64,000 nucleotides of DNA from Pseudopyrenochaeta lycopersici. Taxonomy: Eukaryota; Ascomycota; Dothideomycetes; Pleosporales; Pseudopyrenochaetaceae. Where the stretch lies: the NCBI GenBank assembly GCA_003313425.1, contig NHZP01000018.1, positions 558,001 to 622,000 on the forward strand. The letters are read 5' to 3'. Each line of letters starts with the position of its first letter. Positions within the stretch are counted from its first letter, which is position 1. This document shows positions 43,314 through 54,092 of the stretch, piece after piece. The position numbers were made by a program, and so were the translations under genes. The notes below the pieces were generated by a model. The model ran no database searches and was not told the origin of the DNA. It was given only the letters and a program-made list of their open reading frames with translations.

Positions 43314-46300
43314 TCATGTGTACAACTCCTCCGTGAGGGCATTCAGTCCCACACCCTCCTTCGCAATGTCTTCCTCCTTCAAGAAGAGTAGAGGCATCTC
43401 AACAAGGTTGCCCTTGATGGTACTCAAGGTTTCCTTAACTTCGCGCACGCCTTGCTCGCCCTGGCTGAAGTTCTCTGCAACCACATGACCCCACTTGTAC
43501 AAGCTAGGCTTCTTTTGTTCTTTGGCTTTCTGGTCTTGCCCGAAGAATCGAGAGTAGAACTCGTCATATTCTTTCCAATTCTTAACGTTGTCGCTGGGCA
43601 CTGGGTGGAACACCTTCCCAAAAGCCTGTGTGTTGATGTTTGCTCGCCAGGTCCATAGGTTCTGGAACTCGTCTGACAGTGGATCCGCAACTTGTCTATC
43701 TTCATTGGAGCCCCAGTCATACACATTCGGTACGCCAACTGGTTCGTAGTTTGGATCTGGGCGCTCCATGTCCTGAGGCTTGAGTAGGCCGAGATGCTTT
43801 CGGAAGATTTCTCGACGCAGAGATGAAGCAAACTTGGATGCTCGCCATGGTCGTCCGTCCATAGTAGAGTCAACGGAATCTGGATCTTGGATGATGACTG
43901 CAATCTCAGAGTCGTGGTCGCCTAGTTGAGAGCGATCGTTGAGGTTGGCAGAGCCACAGATGACAATCTGATCATCAGCTATGAGAAGTTTGCTGTGGAT
44001 GTAAAGCTCCTCCGATACAAACGCGTCCATCTCATCAGTCGCTGGACCTTCCCAAGGGACGTTGCGAATGTCTTCGCCATTCAGCATGTAACATTCGCTG
44101 ACAGTGTCCCAGCGGCCGTCACCAAGACCCTGTCGACCGCCAATCTTGGTAGCCTCCTGCTGATAACGGTCGTAGTCACTCGGCCTACCTTGACTTTGTG
44201 GGCCACTATCGTATTGTTGCTGTTGACCAGGCGGACGGCTAGAGGATCCATCCATTTCATATACTCCATACTCAGCGGTCGGCGGTGGCCGATAAGCTTG
44301 GTAACCTCGGTCGCCCTCGTGCGCCGCATCAAACCCTTGTTGGGCCTGCGTATAGGATACTCCGCTACGTTGTTCAGCCTCACGCATGACCTGGCTAGCA
44401 TTAATACGATCATAGCTGCGGAGGTTGTAGAATCGTATGTAATCCATGGGATTGAAGCCAGCTCGTGCGATTTCCTCATAGATTGAGTGGCCACCACGAT
44501 TTATCGAATCGTATTGAACTAGATGTGCCAATATAGTCAGCAAAGGCACCACCCAGCAGTAAAAATTAGACTATGAGGAGCACATCTTAGGTACGCCTGG
44601 AGGATCTCGCGCAATTCTCAATACCGCCTTTGGGGTCTGAAAAGCTGTGTGAAATCTTCCAGGAGTTTCTCCTCTGAGTGACCGCAATATGTGCTGTGGA
44701 TGGCTTACACTCCATTATAGCTCGGGTTCCCAGTGCCTCGTCGAGCTTCAAATCGCCAGCGAACGCTGGAACCGCAGGGATCATGACTATCATCTTGTAC
44801 TTCTCACCGTTGCGAGCAGCGCGTATGATACGTTCAACCATGGCAGCACCAATCTTGTTCTTGATGGGTTTCTGTAGGTCTCCCGTGGCTGTAATAAAGA
44901 ACTGGTTCTCTATATACACAAAGTGCTTGCTATCACGAATAATATCACAGTAAGCATTTTGGATGGAGTGCTGTATTGTTTATTAGCAAGTTGGCTTCCG
45001 ATCTTGAGGTTTCACAAACCTCAGTCGCGATCAAGTTGTGACTCCACTTTGCAGAACTTCGAGTGATTTGACAGTCAGCTCCACCCTTCTGGGCACTGTG
45101 TTCAGCATGTGACTGCTGGGGACTCTGATTGTAGCTATGATGTTGCTCAAACTCATGGTACTCCTGGTTGACTTTGCTGTAAATCTTCTGGCGCAGACCT
45201 CCGCCGCCGAACAGCCCTCGCTCGCCGTCTTCGTTGCGGTTGTCACCGCCAAACCCCCGCTGACCGTCTTCATTCTCGAATTCACGTTGCTGGGCCGGAG
45301 GTGGCGGATAGACACCGCCTTGCTGAGCACCGCTGCTTGTGTCTGGTATCCTGGAATATCTGGTGGCCTTCTTACTATATTTCTCGTCATAGATAAAATT
45401 CCAGCGTTGTGCAAAGTGTGTACGGAGATCCTGGACAACCGGACCAGCCAGACAGAGCGCGACGTCAGACCAGCCCATGCGAGAGCTCACAGCTCTATCA
45501 AGCTTGTTGTTTTCCCAGTTCGGCACATCCGCGAAATCTACTTTGATGTTAGCACTGCCTGCTTGATGATGTGCTCTTGATGCGATCCATTTTCACAATA
45601 GCACTGTGGCCAAATGTAGCTTGAATGGCTTCAGCAACCTTTAGAATCTTGACTTGAGACCTGTAAGGCATAGTAAAGATGTTCAGGCCCGAAATAGCCA
45701 GCTTCGTGCAATGGTCCATCACAAAGAGGTGAAAGGATTGTGTGGTCTTACCCAGCATGCGCGCATTGTTGAAATCCTGGCCTGGAAACACTATTCTATC
45801 CATATTACCAGGATGCGCATCAGCAATTGCGTGCTGGTTCGTATCCCAACGGCCATAACAGAGATCTAATCCACCCATAAACGCGATTTGGCCATCGATA
45901 AGGCAGAGTTTCTCGTGGTGGGCCCAGTACATCACCGTTCCGTTGTGAGCACCATAAATGGCCTTCAGTCCATCTCCTGGAAGCTGTGCTAGCTTTGCTG
46001 GAGTGAAGGACATATTCTGGATCGAGGAGAGGAATGAGGATTGCAGTACTGCTGCATCTGGCAAATGATCGGGGTGTCGGAACACACCAATGTTGGGATG
46101 GAGCGCCTCCAGGGCATGCTTCGTATGAGCTGAGGAGACTGTAATGGGTGGTGCAATCAGCGGATCTGTCTCTTCCCACACCTCAAGCGATTTGAAGACA
46201 ACATCTAGGCCAACTCGGGTGAGGCCTTTTGTGAAAATGTCCGTAGAGCTCGGTAGAAGAGAATGAAGATAGTCGGGTAATGTTGGATTCAGTAACTTAC

Positions 46301-47098
46301 GAGTCAAAGCCTGGGTCACTTCTTTGTAAACAATGATATTGACCTTTACACCACGCTCTGCTGCTGCGTGCAGCATACGGTCGACCCGATACTGCTGATT
46401 CTTCGCTGGAGGGCGTCGGAGGTAGAGTTCTGGGGAGAGCCACCAGTCTAGAATCCAGATTGACTCTTTTGCGCGCTCCAGTGCCAAACTTACAGCATAC
46501 ATATACGAGCATCCGTCCACATACCACTTGGTATCGTTGCCATGTCGCTCAGGCGCAAAACTCATGAAGCGGTGTTGGCTATGGTATTCCTGGCCTGGCT
46601 GTGGCGGCGCCTGTGTTGCTTGCTGCTGGACCCCGCCCTGCGGAGGTTTATTCTGTGAACCCTCTTTTCCTGATATTGCATCTTTCAGGTCGGATACGAA
46701 GCCATGGAGGGGGTCGTGGAGCTTATCGAAAAACGACATACTGCCGCCTTGGTTTGAGGATGACTGCTGTTGTTGCGTGTTCTATAGATGTCTTGTTAGA
46801 TACAGTCGACGAGGTCGGCCCCGGCAACAAGTGTGGAAGAGAGCTGAGAAAGAGAATAGCGAGGGAATACGGCGTAGGCAATAGAATGATGGAGCTGTCC
46901 AGCGCTATGACTAGACCAGGATGTCCGTTCCAGGTTTGAAGATGTGCAATGCACACAGGATGATCTGAAAGGACTCACCTCTTTCTTGCCGCCAAAGAAG
47001 CGCCGCCCCATGTCGCCTATCAGCCCGCGATCTCCATCTCCACCGCCTTGTCCATGGTAGTCTCCATAGGCCAAATCATCATCTCGACGGTTGGACAT
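43314..47098 (-). CDS. Phospholipase D
   Basis: Hydrolyses phosphatidylcholine to phosphatidic acid at membranes. Minus-strand exons 46979-47098, 46301-46781, 45752-46138, 45020-45540, 44709-44970 and 43314-44518 give about 991 aa. Two HxKxxxxD catalytic motifs are intact: HEKLCLID (exon 3) and HSKLLIAD (exon 6), with GGLDLCYGRWD and GSANLNDRS beside them. ENQFFITAT and GGHSIYEEI are further family blocks. PX and PH domains of yeast Spo14 are absent; instead there is a Gln/Gly-rich N terminus and a central disordered insert (Pro-, Gln- and Gly-rich, exon 4), an architecture common in a second filamentous-fungal PLD class. The intron 46139-46300 is 162 nt and stop-free, so it is easily mistaken for coding. 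An in-frame ATG four codons upstream is possible. Confidence 0.9.
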
Positions 47099-47707
47099 TG
47101 TGCCAGGCACGTAGCTCCCGGTCGCTATCCAACTTGGTATGGCGACTGCGATCTTGTTTTGCTGAAGCTCAGTGCTGAGAGCTAGGCGTGATCAGTTCGA
47201 CCCCGCGTCATGGCTTCAGCTCGAGATCGGCCCACCTCATGCAGCTAAAATCGCATGTGAAACATTCAAGGGGACTAGGTGAGCCTGAATTGTTCGTCAA
47301 AAATATTCAATTTAGCTTTTGAACCATACCCATCTTGGTGCTCTTTATTTGCACAGTGTTTCCGTTCTGGCAGGTTGCTTCTTTACCCCTCTTTACCCCT
47401 CATTCCGCATCTGAGCTCAATCCATTTCCTCTATGCGTTGTGTATCTTCAAGCCCTGTTGTGCGAGGGAATGCCGCGGAGACGGTATTTTACAGTAATGA
47501 CGATCAGGCCAGAATTAATGCTCGACACTTTCCTGCCGAGCCGATGAAGCACAATCGGCAGTGGTGCTTGATGACGTATGACAGGTCGGCATAGAGCTCC
47601 GCGAGTAGCTCCTAGGTAGAGTCCTTTCCCTACCTTATCAGTACAGCAAAACTATACGAGAAGTGATCAATATCTACTATATAACATTTCAAGCATTCCT
47701 CACAGTC
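47099..47707. other. Divergent promoter region of PLD and cyanase genes
   Basis: About 600 bp between divergent start codons; both promoters should lie here. A direct repeat CTTTACCCCT occurs twice near 47381-47400. No ORF supported. Confidence 0.5.
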
Positions 47708-48427
47708 ATGGCTTCCATTCCTCGCCTTGCACTTTCAGCCAGATTCGCGTCTCGTGCAATTGCTACTGTCCCAAGGTTCGCAGCACGACCTGCCGCAGCT
47801 AACACAGCTTCCCGTTGCTTCCACTCTTCTCCAGCCAACATGTCCAAGTTCCCTATCGCTACTTTGCAGGTAAGAAAAGCTTGCGTTCCCCCCTTTGTTT
47901 AATGCTAAATCACTCTCAGGAGGATCTCATCCCGCGCCTTCCTCCGTCCTCCGTGACCCTCTTCGAAGCGAAAAAGAGGAAGAATCTAAGCTTCGAGGCG
48001 ATTGCGCAAAATATTGGACGTGATGAGGTTGCAATTGCTGCACTCTTCTACGGCCAAGCTATGGCATCCCCAGAAGACATCAAGAAGCTGTCAGAAATCT
48101 TAGACATCCCGGTCGAGCCTTTGGAATCGCAGCTCTCCGGGTTCCCTGACCGAGGACGATCGTTAGAGATGCCCCCGAAAGACCCGCTTGTCTATCGTCT
48201 TTACGAGATTGTGCAGAATTATGGGTACGCGTACAAAGCTGTCCTGAACGAGAAGTTTGGTGATGGGATTATGAGTGCAATCAGTTTTAGCACAAAGATT
48301 GAAAAGGAGACAGATGACAAGGGCGATTGGGCGAAAATAACCCTTAGGGGAAAGTGGTATGAAATGTGCCATTGCCATGCCTTATCGTCGACTAATGAAA
48401 TATAGGCTACCATATTCGCGCTTCTAA
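47708..48427 (+). CDS. cyn1: Cyanate hydratase (cyanase) with mitochondrial-type presequence
   Basis: Converts cyanate and bicarbonate to ammonia and CO2. Exons 47708-47869, 47920-48356 and 48406-48427 give 207 aa; the third exon completes KWLPYSRF, the family's end. The N-terminal helical domain ([29 protein letters not shown]) and the catalytic part are present: Arg and Glu in [12 protein letters not shown] and Ser in [11 protein letters not shown]. coli CynS is 156 aa. The extra N terminus here has six Arg and no acidic residue in 44 positions and ends RCFHSS, as in mitochondrial presequences. An internal Met45 ([10 protein letters not shown], nt 47840) would give the usual cytosolic form of about 163 aa. 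Dual targeting is inference. Confidence 0.92.
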
Positions 48428-49304
48428 ATGGTCGCTTCAGGGTACGAGCGCCAGAACACTCGCGCTGAAGTATTTGAACTCGGAAGTACGTTCTGGAAAG
48501 CCCAATAGACATGATTCAAAAGCATTCGCTGCCGGCATAACGCATTCATGACTTTTGACTGTCTCCATAAACTATCACAAAGGTGGTTGCTAGCTATTAT
48601 TTTGCAAATTTCCTGTTTACCGACAGGTGCTGCTCAGAAATTATCGTATTGATGATCTGTACACAAAATTGCGAGAGTCAGGCATCGATCTCATCGGCCG
48701 ACACATGGCTATAATGTTCTTTTGATTGTGATACAGGCGTTCTCTTAGGTCTCTCTTGTCCACAGTTTTGGAGACTTCATGTAGTTGGAAGACTCATGCC
48801 TTCCTCAATCGCTTTGCGGTTCGACCGCTCTTGCTTGTTCTGATCAGTGACCTTCACCTTGACTTCCAGTACCATCATCACATTCACTTGTCCGTAGACT
48901 GCGAACCGACACACAGTGCATAAGGGCACTCTGGCCTGTAAGTATTTAAGCTTTCCTCGTCATTCTTCTACCCCTCTCCACCACGGTCTTTCGTTTATAT
49001 CTGCACCAAAATTGCGTCTTTCCTAAGTGGTATGTGAAAAGTTAGTTGGTATAACGTAGAAAACGAGCAGTGTCATATAATTTAGTACTATCACACTACT
49101 TACTTCAGTCAGTGCAAACTTTACAGTCCTTCACTGCGCTAAGCCAACCGCTAGGATCGCAAGACCTACCCGCTTCTAGGCATCAAGTTAGTATAAGCAC
49201 GAGAAGATACTGTCTGGTGTTTTGTTTCTATAAACTGGCTCTGACAAGATCAGCAGAAATTACATCACTTCCCAAGATTCCATTACTGAGCAATAAAGCC
49301 TACG
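48428..49304. other. Intergenic
   Basis: 3' flank of the cyanase gene and 5' region of the zinc-finger gene. The latter may include a spliced 5' UTR, since GT-AG-like pairs occur at 49030-49290. No ORF supported. Confidence 0.45.
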
Positions 49305-50870
49305 ATGCCCACTGAGCTCGAGCCAATCCAGCGCTTCAAGTGCACTTACAAGGACTGCAATATGTCATTTGAAACTGAAAAGGCTATGAGAAGCCACAAG
49401 AAGCACTCTGATGAGCACGACTACTGCAGCAAGTGCGATGACGACTTTGGTTCCTATGAAGATTACACCATGCACAAGATCACCCGCCCTGAAGAACATG
49501 GCAAGGCATGCCGCGTCTGTGGTGACGAGTTCAAGTCCGAATCTGGTCTGAGGCGCCATATTGAGCTCGTGAGTTCCTTCACCCACGACACCACGTCGCT
49601 GCTAAACAGTTCCAGAACCACAAGATCGACCAAAAGCTCACTTGCTTTGGATGCCAGAAGTCCTTCTACCGGGCTTGCCTCTTCATTGAGCATCTGGAAT
49701 TCGGAAATTGCAGCGTTATTTCCGCATCTCAGTTCCAAGGACACATCGTACATAAATATCTCATCACCGAGTTTTTGAAAGGCGGCTCGGCATGGAATCG
49801 TTTCAAGCAAAAGACCTCTACCTTCGAAGCAGCCCAGGACTACGAAGAAGAGGGTGGCATTGGGCTGGACGATGATCCCTTTGGTAGAGATGAAGAGATA
49901 GAGGAAGTGCAGTTTGAAGCCCTCAAGCACGAAACTCCTTCTGATACACCATCCTCTCCTCCATTCGCCGACCCATTTCCCCAGCTGCCGCCCAGAATTG
50001 TGAATGCACCCGATTTTGATGTTACGCCTAAGCTGGGCGCTATGTCTTTGGGTCCACGCTCGGAGACTTCCACACCTGTTGGGACTGCGTTTCCTGGAGA
50101 CCTGCTCGACAATGCCTGTGTTCATGATGGCTCCACCCCTCAGGGCTCCATTGTTCCATCGACAAACCAACAGCTCAAGATTTGGGGGGCCCGTAACGGC
50201 AAATCGGTGAGCAATGTGCTCTTCCCAAACGCTAAGCCGACGCCCCCTCCTCCCGAGTTCTCTATTGCTGCCCACGATCATGCTATGGAACAAGAGCATG
50301 GTATTAACATCATGCGGACGCGTTTTTGGGACCCCATGAGCAGCGAATGGAATCCAGAGAAATTCTACGATTCTCTTATGAACAAGTACTACTGCCCGTT
50401 CATCTGCGAGTAAGTTCTCCCATCACTTGCGTACTCCAGTCTAACTCGTTCATAGACAAACCTTTGAAACTGCTAGCGACCTCAACAAGCACATCCTCGG
50501 CGATCACCGCATCACCCGCATGAAGTGTCCCACATGCCTCAAATACTTCAAGTCCGCCACAGCACTCATGGCGCACTGTGAGAATCGGGGGCCAAAGTGT
50601 CAAATCAACAAGGCTGACGACTACAACATCTTTCTCGACCGTCTCTCGGGTGGGTTTCTGGGAGTTCAGGAGATTGTTCGTCCAGATCATGTCAACAATC
50701 CGGCAATCATGATTCACAATCAGGACACGGGGCATATGGAGCACTATAAGCCGCCTGTGGTGAGCTATCTGCAGTACTGTGTCACAAAGCCACCGGATTG
50801 GAAGGATCCCGTTAGGCCGAGTGTGCAGATTGGAGGCATGCCGAAGGAGGGCAGGCTACCCCAAGGGTAG
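49305..50870 (+). CDS. C2H2-type zinc-finger protein
   Basis: Exons 49305-49568, 49610-50409 and 50456-50870 give 492 aa. The first intron is only 41 nt, but its removal restores FQNHKIDQKLTCFGCQKSF in frame. Several classical or degenerate C2H2 fingers lie at the N terminus (CTYKDCNMSF...H, YCSKCDDDF...H, CRVCGDEF...H, CFGCQKSF...H). After a disordered acidic/Pro-rich middle there are two more (CPFICEQTF...H, CPTCLKYF...H). Fungal proteins with this split finger arrangement are common and mostly uncharacterised. RNA or DNA binding is likely but the target is unknown. The C terminus (VSYLQYCVTKPPDWKDPVRPSVQIGG) looks conserved. No transcription-activation motif is evident. Confidence 0.85.
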
Positions 50871-51258
50871 AGTGCATGAAAACATGTGGTTTCTGTATCA
50901 ATTTGCAGAAATCTTCAGACGTCAGTATGATGGTCTTACGTCAGGTTGAATGGATGGCAACATCATGCCCTCGCCCAACAAGGTCACAATAGTGATACGA
51001 CATCTGGAGTATTCCAAAAGTGGTTGCTTTCAGTTCGGGGTTTAACGGAGGAACAATGCTTCTTTTTCTTCTGATTAGGCTTATATTTATGGTTTTAGCC
51101 CTTCCTGCACTTAATCTAGTCGTGGCTTCATACTTGCGCCCAATGTTCTCTGTATGTCCGAAACAATGGTATCAATGCGCCTAATCCAATACTACCAGCC
51201 CGTGATTTGCGCTTTAACGATTACAGCATCATGTACTTTACACCTTAACTAAGAGCGT
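50871..51258. other. Intergenic, convergent 3' ends
   Basis: Between the zinc-finger and rhomboid genes. No feature recognised. Confidence 0.5.
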
Positions 51259-52995
51259 TTACATTGTCATTCCCATGGCCTCAGCCGTAAACTGTGCCAG
51301 ATCCACTGGCCCCAGACCGCGCTTCGAATTCGCATTACCACCACTCGTGGTCAAGTTGAGACCACCGATATCGCACCACTCGACACCATTTGTTGAGATG
51401 GGCTGTGTATCAATTAGCACTAGACTTATCCTTGGATGATGAGGAGACTTACCAAGCACGTCAAATGCTTGCACCAACTGCACGTATTTCTCCACTCATA
51501 AAAGTTCCTCAGCAGCAGGATGAATCCTATAAACACCGCCACAAGGCCTCCAGCTCGGACGAGCCACCACGCCCACCATAGCGGTTTACGGCCCTTGAAG
51601 AAGCCGACTGGCTGTTTCGCAAAGTTGCCAATCTTGAACTTTGACTCGGGGCCTGTCGGGGCCAAGGGCTGTGCACTATCCACAGTCGCATACGGGGGCT
51701 CGTCGTGGCCGATTCGTTGGCGTAATGATTGGGGGGAGTGCAGGAGGCAAATGCCGAGCACGATACCCATGAGGAAACCACCAATGTGGGAGAAATTGTC
51801 CAGACCAGGGAGGAGGCCGAGGACGAATGCGATTGCAATGTCTAGGAGGAGGAATAGAAGGTCCTTGACAGGCGAGCGGCGGGTCGACCAGTTGTAGAAA
51901 AGGTCGAGGAGCGTAAGGGCGAGGATACCGAAGAGCGAGCCGGACGCACCGACAGAGGTAATACCATCTGCAGCATAGTTTCCTCCCAACACGAAACCAA
52001 ATATACCCGCGCTGAAGTAAACCAACGAAAAGCGTAACGGCCCAATCTCTTTCTCCATGTCTCGTCCTAGTGTCAACTGCAACAACATGTTGAATCCGAT
52101 ATGAATGATTCCTGCGTGCAGGAAGATGGGCACAATAAAACGCCACCACTGGTTTGGCTCTTTGCTTCTGTCCCTGAAGTCTGTGATACCAGCCTGATTG
52201 GGTACACCGCCCATACCGCAGAGCTCGCTGAGGGAGCATGTCAGAGAGCCAGGGTCGAGGGATGTGGTGTTGGGGCACGGCCAGGCGGTTACGTCAGCTT
52301 CGATGACCTGCTTGATGTTGTGCATACATGGGGTGAAGCGAGCACCCATGTTGATGAGCACGTAGGGGGAAGGACCGATCATGATGTTGAAGTTTGGTTT
52401 CGTTTGGATGGGAGAGCCTGTCAGGATGCCTAGCGATTGTCAGCAAATGTAATACCGCCAGCCCTTCGTTGCGCCACACTGGCTTTTCCTTCTAGAGATA
52501 AAAGACCAACAGGTCAAGAGACATACCATTCTTAATCAACTCCCCAACAAAGACACCAATCTGCACCGTCGTCAAGATGTACACCACCCACGTCACCCTC
52601 CCACTAAACCAGCCCTTTTTCTTCTTCCGCCGCTTCTCCACGCCCGCGCCAAACCGCTCCGGATCTGCGTGGTACTGTGTCGGACTGTCGTGGTCCATCT
52701 TCGGCTGGCTCTGGAGCGGAATGGCGTTCTGGTCGGCAAACGGATCTGAGTGGTGGCCCGGGGCGTCGTAGCGGCCCTGGTTGGCGTTGAGATTTGAGGT
52801 GGAATTGAAGTTGGAGTACGAGGTGTCCGGGTAGCCCCCTTGGGCGCCGGAGCTGTGGTATGTGTGGTCGTCGAATGGGGACGATACCGGCGAGACCGGG
52901 TGTTGTGGTTGGTTTGGGGCTGGCGGGGGAGGGCCGTCTGTTCTTGAGGGCTGTTGCCCGTATGGCGTGTTGTTGTAGTAGTCGTTGGCGGCCAT
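51259..52995 (-). CDS. Rhomboid-family intramembrane serine protease
   Basis: Minus-strand exons 52527-52995, 51453-52429 and 51259-51402 give 529 aa. About 125 N-terminal residues are Pro/Ser/Gln/Tyr-rich and cytosolic, ending in a basic KRRKKKKGW before the first membrane helix (TWVVYILTTVQIGVFVGEL). A lumenal loop with paired Cys (TAWPCPNTT...CSLSELCG) follows. The catalytic core shows WWRFIVPIFLHAGIIHIGFNML, the Ser in GASGSLFG and the His in HIGGFLMG, so the Ser-His dyad is intact. The last exon after CSWCKHLTCL adds a Cys-containing tail. The architecture is that of secretory-pathway (RHBDL-type) rhomboids, not the mitochondrial PARL/Pcp1 type. The substrate is unknown. Confidence 0.9.
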
Positions 52996-54092
52996 GTTTG
53001 CTTGCGTGCCGCAGCAGGTGCGATTGAGACTGGTGCGATGTGAACTGTGACAAAGTCCGAGGTGTGAAGGAGCGCGGTTCAGCGAGAGGAACGGGCTTCG
53101 GAGAATATCGTGTGTCCAGGCAGGGTGTGTGTGGAGAAAAGGACGCTGGTTAGGGAGTGTAGAATGGCCCTGTTTGTGCCTGGTTCCAGCTAAGGCGTTA
53201 ATGCGTCAGAGAAGGTCAGCGACCGTCTGCCCTTTGCACCGCGTAGGGTTTGTTTGATGTCTCAGGATGCGAGCAGGGGGGGAACGCGCGAAAGAATCCA
53301 GCACCCGGCTTTCTTATGTATGAACACGACAACGCGGACCTTGCCGCAGCACAAGCGAAGGAATCTTGAATCAGAAAAGGCTGAGGTTCACTCAGGCTTG
53401 CGCAGCCGACCAGGCTCAAACGGCGTCATGTTCAAGACTGCGCCCCGTTGGAATCCTAGTCAGCCAGCCGCCGATCTGTGGCGCCGGCTGCTAAGAATAT
53501 CCCCGCCTGCCTGCAATGCCCCAACATTCTCCCGAAGATTAAGCAAGGCATAGACAATAGTCAACGGTGCCCTGCTTGTTAGCTTTGGCCTACTCTTTCA
53601 ATCGCTATCATATGCACGTCGCCCTGAAGCTAGTCCGAATCTCACTCTTGTGGCAAGTCGGGCATGGGCCCCAACAGCCACCCGAGACGGTGACACGCCA
53701 AGTGCACCTTTCAGCTCTGCTGTGGACGGTTGCTCCACCTGTGGAAGTCTGCTCCACTTGCATACGCGGTCCGTAAGACATATCGTCACCGTTGCAAGTA
53801 ATTTGTGGAACATCCTTCTAATCACGAAATATGAGCTCTGTGAATCTGAGAAACCAGGGAAACAAACTATTTCAGTTTCGTTCCTCGAGGACGCCAGAAT
53901 GTGGAGATGACACTTCTGCTGGTGAAACAGAAGACCAACAAAGTTTCTGCACCCAGCCAGTCGTGATACTACATAAGGAAATGAACGAAGCACATGCAGG
54001 GTGTTGCGCAGGTGTTCACAGTTCGTCACAGCATCACAAGGCTCGCACAGTAGTTCGAGCAAAATCTATTACTATACCAGTCCATTACGTAT
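52996..54092. other. Intergenic, 1.1 kb
   Basis: Rhomboid upstream region and 3' flank of the Dsc1/Tul1 gene. ORFs here are short and unsupported. No RNA gene seen. Confidence 0.5.

Noticed and set aside
49463..50299. 278-codon open frame on the minus strand
   Set aside because: Lies wholly antisense to the zinc-finger gene exons, which show clear Cys/His motifs and splice continuity; its own product has no recognisable feature.
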